A stretch of 64,000 nt of DNA from Pyrocephalus nanus. Taxonomy: Eukaryota > Chordata > Aves > Passeriformes > Tyrannidae. The stretch covers positions 10,527,501 to 10,591,500 of the forward strand of contig CM076280.1 in assembly GCA_038380795.1 (NCBI GenBank), read 5' to 3'. Under the pieces are notes generated by a model. The model saw only the letters and a program-made list of their open reading frames with translations. It was not told where the DNA came from and did not search any database. A program made the position numbers and the translations under genes. This document shows positions 61,377 to 64,000 of this stretch, piece by piece. How positions within the stretch are numbered: the stretch's first letter is position 1; each line of letters opens with the position of its first letter.

Positions 61377-62572
61377 GATTTGAGAAGGAAAAGATTGACT
61401 GAAGCTGCCTGTTATTATTTTTGGCTACTCCAGCAATGTATCAAAAACCTGAGGCTGGGTTGATGCTGGTGCCCTACTTTATAGAAGCCCTGAAAAGCAG
61501 ATCAAGGACAGCGAGCTTGTCTCTCTGCATGGCATCTGCCAGGAAAGGGTGAGAAAACTTCAAACCACTGGCGGGCAGAATGGGGGGAGGCAAAAATGAG
61601 GCAAAATGTGCTAAATCCAGAGCGCTGTTTGCAGACTGCAAGGGGAAGGGGTCTGGATGTTCTCTGCTAAGGAGGCAAGGGGGGACAGGCAGTGACTGGG
61701 GCATTTTGCTGCCAGCCTGGCTGGTGAGCTGGTGCTGTTGTCCTGGGAGCGTGGTGGGGACTGGTTTGTCCTGGAGGGAAGAAAGGAGCCTACTGGCTTT
61801 AGGTGACAAGCACAGCTCCTTGTTAGTGAAGCCCAGCAATAATCCTGCTTTATGTTTTCTGGATCCTTTGGAGGTGAGGTGGTCATGGCCACCTTGCTGG
61901 CTGAGGAGGAAAGGCACATGGGTGAGGCTGTGCAGGGAGTTAGTGCTGGAACTGGGCAGAGAACCTGCGAATTTTAACTCGTTTGACAGTGCCCTGCACG
62001 GTGGTGCTGCCTGGAGGGACGCTCCGTCTGGGAATCCAGCTTGTGAGTCCCTGCAGGAGGCGAGACTTGTACCTGCTGTCCCGGGCAGGACCTGCCCGTC
62101 TCCCACTCTGAGACCTGCATCCTTCTCCTATGCTGTGGAGGAACCCCGACTACTCCTGTCACCTGGGGATGTTTACCTCTGCTCTCGTTTTCCCCTCCAA
62201 TGCTGACCAGCGTTTGCAGCCCAGGTGTCGGCTTTTCCGCTGATCCGGAGCCGCCTCACATGAGCTGGAGGATTTATGCCTTGCTGCAGACACGGACACT
62301 AACTAGCCTTTGAGAAGTGGAAGAGGAAGCAGCCATCAGTACGAGGCAGGGGACAGTGCCATGTGGTGGTTTTTCATTTACTAGATAGTCCTACTTTGTT
62401 CTTGATGAGTAATGGAGGCATTTGAATACGCCAGGATGACAGCAGCAGTCTGGCTCTGGGAACGTGTCGGCGTGGGCTGGGTGAGGATGGTGGCAGTCGG
62501 GACAGTGGGACCATGCCGTGCAGCCTCCCCCTCTCCTCTGCGCTGCCTCCCATCTCCTGTGCCGCTCACCTG

Positions 62573-62720
62573 CCGCCCCGGGCCCCGCGTTCCCTGAGGC
62601 CGCCCCGGGCCCCGCGTTCCCTGAGGCCGCCCCGGGCCCCGCGTTCCCTGAGGCCGCCCCGGGCCCCGCGTTCCCTGAGGCCGCCCCGGGCCCCGCGTTC
62701 CCTGAGGCCGCCCGGCCCCG
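62573..62720. repeat. 27-bp GC-rich minisatellite, 5 copies plus a partial
   Basis: Units start at 62573, 62600, 62627, 62654 and 62681 and contain CCGCCCCGGGCCCCGCGTTC followed by CCTGAGG; the five copies look identical. A partial, altered copy follows to about 62720. It lies 82 bases before the candidate start codon at 62789, so in the leader or core promoter. Each unit holds several CpGs and a CCCGGG site. 27 is a multiple of 3, so the surrounding frames remain open; this is not coding evidence. Confidence 0.97.
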
Positions 62721-62788
62721 GAGCCCCCCGGGGAGCCCCGCGCTGATCCCCGAGCCGATGCGGGCTGGCCCCGTGCGGGGAGCGGACC

Positions 62789-62859
62789 ATGGCTCACGCA
62801 GGGGCCGCCGGCTGCTGCTGCAGGCGCTACTCCCTGCTGTGGATCGCGCTGCTGCAAAG
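62789..62859 (+). CDS. DAB2IP: Candidate alternative first coding exon of DAB2IP (23 codons plus 2 bases)
   Basis: The ATG at 62789 has the optimal context ACCATGG, and the exon ends CAAAG|GTCAGT, a good donor. The exon would encode MAHAGAAGCCCRRYSLLW and six more residues. It ends with two bases (AG) of a split codon, exactly the phase left by the recognised exon at 8204-8322, so both can join the same downstream exon in frame. The peptide has three adjacent cysteines, two arginines, then a hydrophobic run (residues 14-22), which would suit palmitoylation and membrane anchoring. An out-of-frame ATG at 62758 overlaps the start; its 34-codon frame ends in phase 0 and would not fit. I do not firmly recognise the peptide; the assignment rests on start context, donor, phase and location. 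Confidence 0.62.
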
Positions 62860-63349
62860 GTCAGTGACTCGGCTCCCAAACGGGAAAGGAATGCGGAGCG
62901 CGGCCGAGGGCAGGGACGGGCGGGCGGTGCCGTCCCTCCCCTCCGCTGCCGGGCCGGGGGACGCTGCGGGGACAGCGGCTGCACGACTCGGGCTTTCTTC
63001 CCGCAGAGCTGCGTTCTCCCCCCGCTTCATCGCAGCAGAATGAGGGCGGCGGGCGGGACAGGCGGGATGCGGAGCGGGGTGAGCGGCTGGGGGACGCGGC
63101 CGGGGGGGACGGCCCCGCGGGGCACGGGGGCGCTGGCTGGAGGGCGAGGCGGGACCCCCGTGTGCGGGGCACGGCGATGCCCCCGCAGCCCCCGCGCTGC
63201 GGGGCGGCGGGCCCGGGGCGCTCTGCCCAGCTACAGCGCAGCCAATGGGCCGCGGCGGGGCGGGGCGGCGGGGCCGGCCCGGAGCGGGGGCCGGGGGCGG
63301 CGGGGCCGGGGGTCCCCGCCCGCGGTGGCGGCGGCGGCGGGAGCGGGGA

Positions 63350-63413
63350 ATGGCCGAGCCCGAGCGGGGCGGTGGCGGTGCAGCAGCGGTAGCGGCGGGG
63401 CCAGGCCCTGCGG
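63350..63413 (+). other. Second candidate first exon with strong ATG, out of phase (leader/uORF)
   Basis: About 100 bases after the CCAAT and GC boxes an ATG in context GGAATGG (G at −3, G at +4) opens MAEPERGGGGAAAVAAGPGP and reaches CTGCGG|GTGAGT at 63413/63414. The piece ends in phase 1, so joined to the same downstream exon it would be out of frame with the RasGAP protein. It could be a leader with an upstream open frame, with translation starting at an internal Met of the next exon as in short mammalian DAB2IP forms, or the first coding exon of a transcript with an extra exon. A low-complexity Gly/Ala peptide is weak coding evidence. Confidence 0.35.
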
Positions 63414-64000
63414 GTGAGTGCGGGGGTGCCCGGGGGGTGCGCGGCTCCGGCGCGGACGAGGCGAAGTCCCCGCTCCTCGGCCGGGCTGGTCCCGCACGGC
63501 GGGGCCGAGCGGGGCGGGAGCGGGGCTGGGGCGCGGAGGCCGCCGCGCTGGAGGGACCGGCGCTGGCAGCGGCTCCCGCCCGGCCTGGGGGTGTCCGTCC
63601 CTTCGCTCCGTGTGCTCGCGGTTTGTTTTCAGCCTCCGTTTCATCCCTCGGCAGCCGCGGTGCGGGGATGGGCCTTGCGGCTCCATTTCCGTGTGGTTTG
63701 GTCCAGCAGGACGGATCCTGCCTCGCCTTTGCCGCCTTGGCCGGATTCCGCCTCCAGGCTGGGGTTACGCAAAATTTCAGTGATGAAAATCAAAGCCTCC
63801 GTCCCCACCCTCTTCCCACCGTGGGAGGTTGTGAGCCCGGAGTAGAGCTGGGAGCACCCCGGGGGGCTCTGGGGCTCTGGCTCGGTGCTCACAGCAGCAC
63901 AACATCCCGGCCACGCTTCTGCTGCCATGGACATGCCCCAGGTGTTTTTCGGGGCCCTGCTCGCTCCAGAGCCGGTGCTGTGGGAACGACTCGTTCTCAG
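63414..64000. other. CpG-island shoulder and intron after the candidate first exons
   Basis: GC content falls gradually and no acceptor plus family exon is seen before the window ends. Two overlapping + open frames and one − frame cover the GC-rich part and match nothing known. Confidence 0.5.

Larger units (their letters stand above)
8323..62500 (+). other. DAB2IP: Very long DAB2IP intron with no recognised coding exon
   Basis: From the donor at 8323 no sequence resembling the next family exons (LKESRSHESLL, the PH, C2 or RasGAP domains) appears on the + strand, so the intron continues past this window for full-length transcripts. It is punctuated by CR1 fragments, minisatellites, homopolymers and AT-rich candidate regulatory blocks listed separately. 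No tRNA, rRNA or known small RNA was recognised. Long open frames inside it coincide with tandem repeats or GC-rich DNA and are open on both strands, which argues against coding. Confidence 0.75.
54305..62509. other. Unique intronic sequence leading to the CpG island
   Basis: It includes a T17 tract at 57342-57358, AT-rich blocks at 55340-55480 and 58140-58900, small duplications at about 60004 and 60152, and a (TGC)6 run at 61357-61376. No CR1 or exon was recognised in these 8 kb. Confidence 0.5.
62510..63700 (+). promoter_or_regulatory. DAB2IP: CpG island, presumed internal alternative promoter of the gene
   Basis: From about 62510 to 63700 the DNA is very GC-rich with CpG at or near expectation, in sharp contrast to the preceding 54 kb. 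At 63242-63246 lies CCAAT (in gcagccaatgggc) and at 63254-63268 a double GC box (GGCGGGGCGGGGCGG), with no TATA box: a standard NF-Y/Sp1 housekeeping layout. Two candidate first exons are found inside. In mammals DAB2IP is known to have transcripts starting inside the intron after the GFLSRR exon, and the position here fits that. An unrelated gene start or a − strand divergent transcript remains possible. Confidence 0.75.

Noticed and set aside
62518..63417. A 299-codon + open frame through the CpG island
   Set aside because: It runs through the 27-bp repeat, a candidate donor and promoter elements, is Pro/Ala/Gly/Arg-rich as expected of GC-rich DNA, and resembles no family.
1..64000. CRISPR array, operons, tRNA, rRNA or an intact retrovirus
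   Set aside because: The tandem arrays have no spacer structure, the DNA is that of a vertebrate intron, and no such gene or paired LTRs were seen.

Overview
The window is vertebrate nuclear DNA, almost certainly avian. The only dispersed repeats I recognise are short, 3'-end copies of CR1 LINEs (the dominant bird retroposon). There are no Alu/SINE, L1 or DNA-transposon signatures. Several G-rich minisatellites and one strong CpG island are present. There is no prokaryotic organisation; the many short open frames are chance frames in intronic DNA.

One coding exon is recognised with good confidence. It lies at 8204-8322 on the + strand, has canonical splice sites, and encodes the basic segment starting [15 protein letters not shown] found in the SynGAP/RASAL2/DAB2IP family of Ras GTPase-activating proteins. 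Its wording fits DAB2IP best. Bases 1-8203 are therefore intron (or 5' flank) upstream of it, and 8323 onward is one very long intron that is not closed within the window. The next family exon (the one containing the LKESRSHESLL motif) is not present here.

The right end (about 62,510-63,700) is a TATA-less CpG island lying inside that intron. I read it as an internal alternative promoter of the same gene. It holds a candidate alternative first coding exon (62789-62859): perfect ACCATGG start context, a consensus donor, and the same exon-end phase as the recognised exon, so it could replace the upstream N-terminus in frame. A second candidate first exon with a strong ATG and donor (63350-63413), preceded by a CCAAT box and GC boxes, is out of phase and would act as a leader/uORF. 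A 27-bp GC-rich minisatellite of five near-identical copies sits in the leader of the first candidate exon.

The intervening 54 kb holds ten CR1 fragments (nearly all in sense orientation), minisatellites (22.3 kb, 31.5 kb, 38.8 kb, 54.25 kb and smaller ones), homopolymer and dinucleotide runs, a perfect 25-bp inverted repeat beside a CR1 (in the upstream intron), and several AT-rich, motif-dense stretches that look like conserved intronic enhancers. The enhancer calls rest on composition only. A tandem four-fold TATA-box-like repeat just upstream of a Kozak ATG and splice donor at 54.25-54.37 kb is the oddest possible transcription start.
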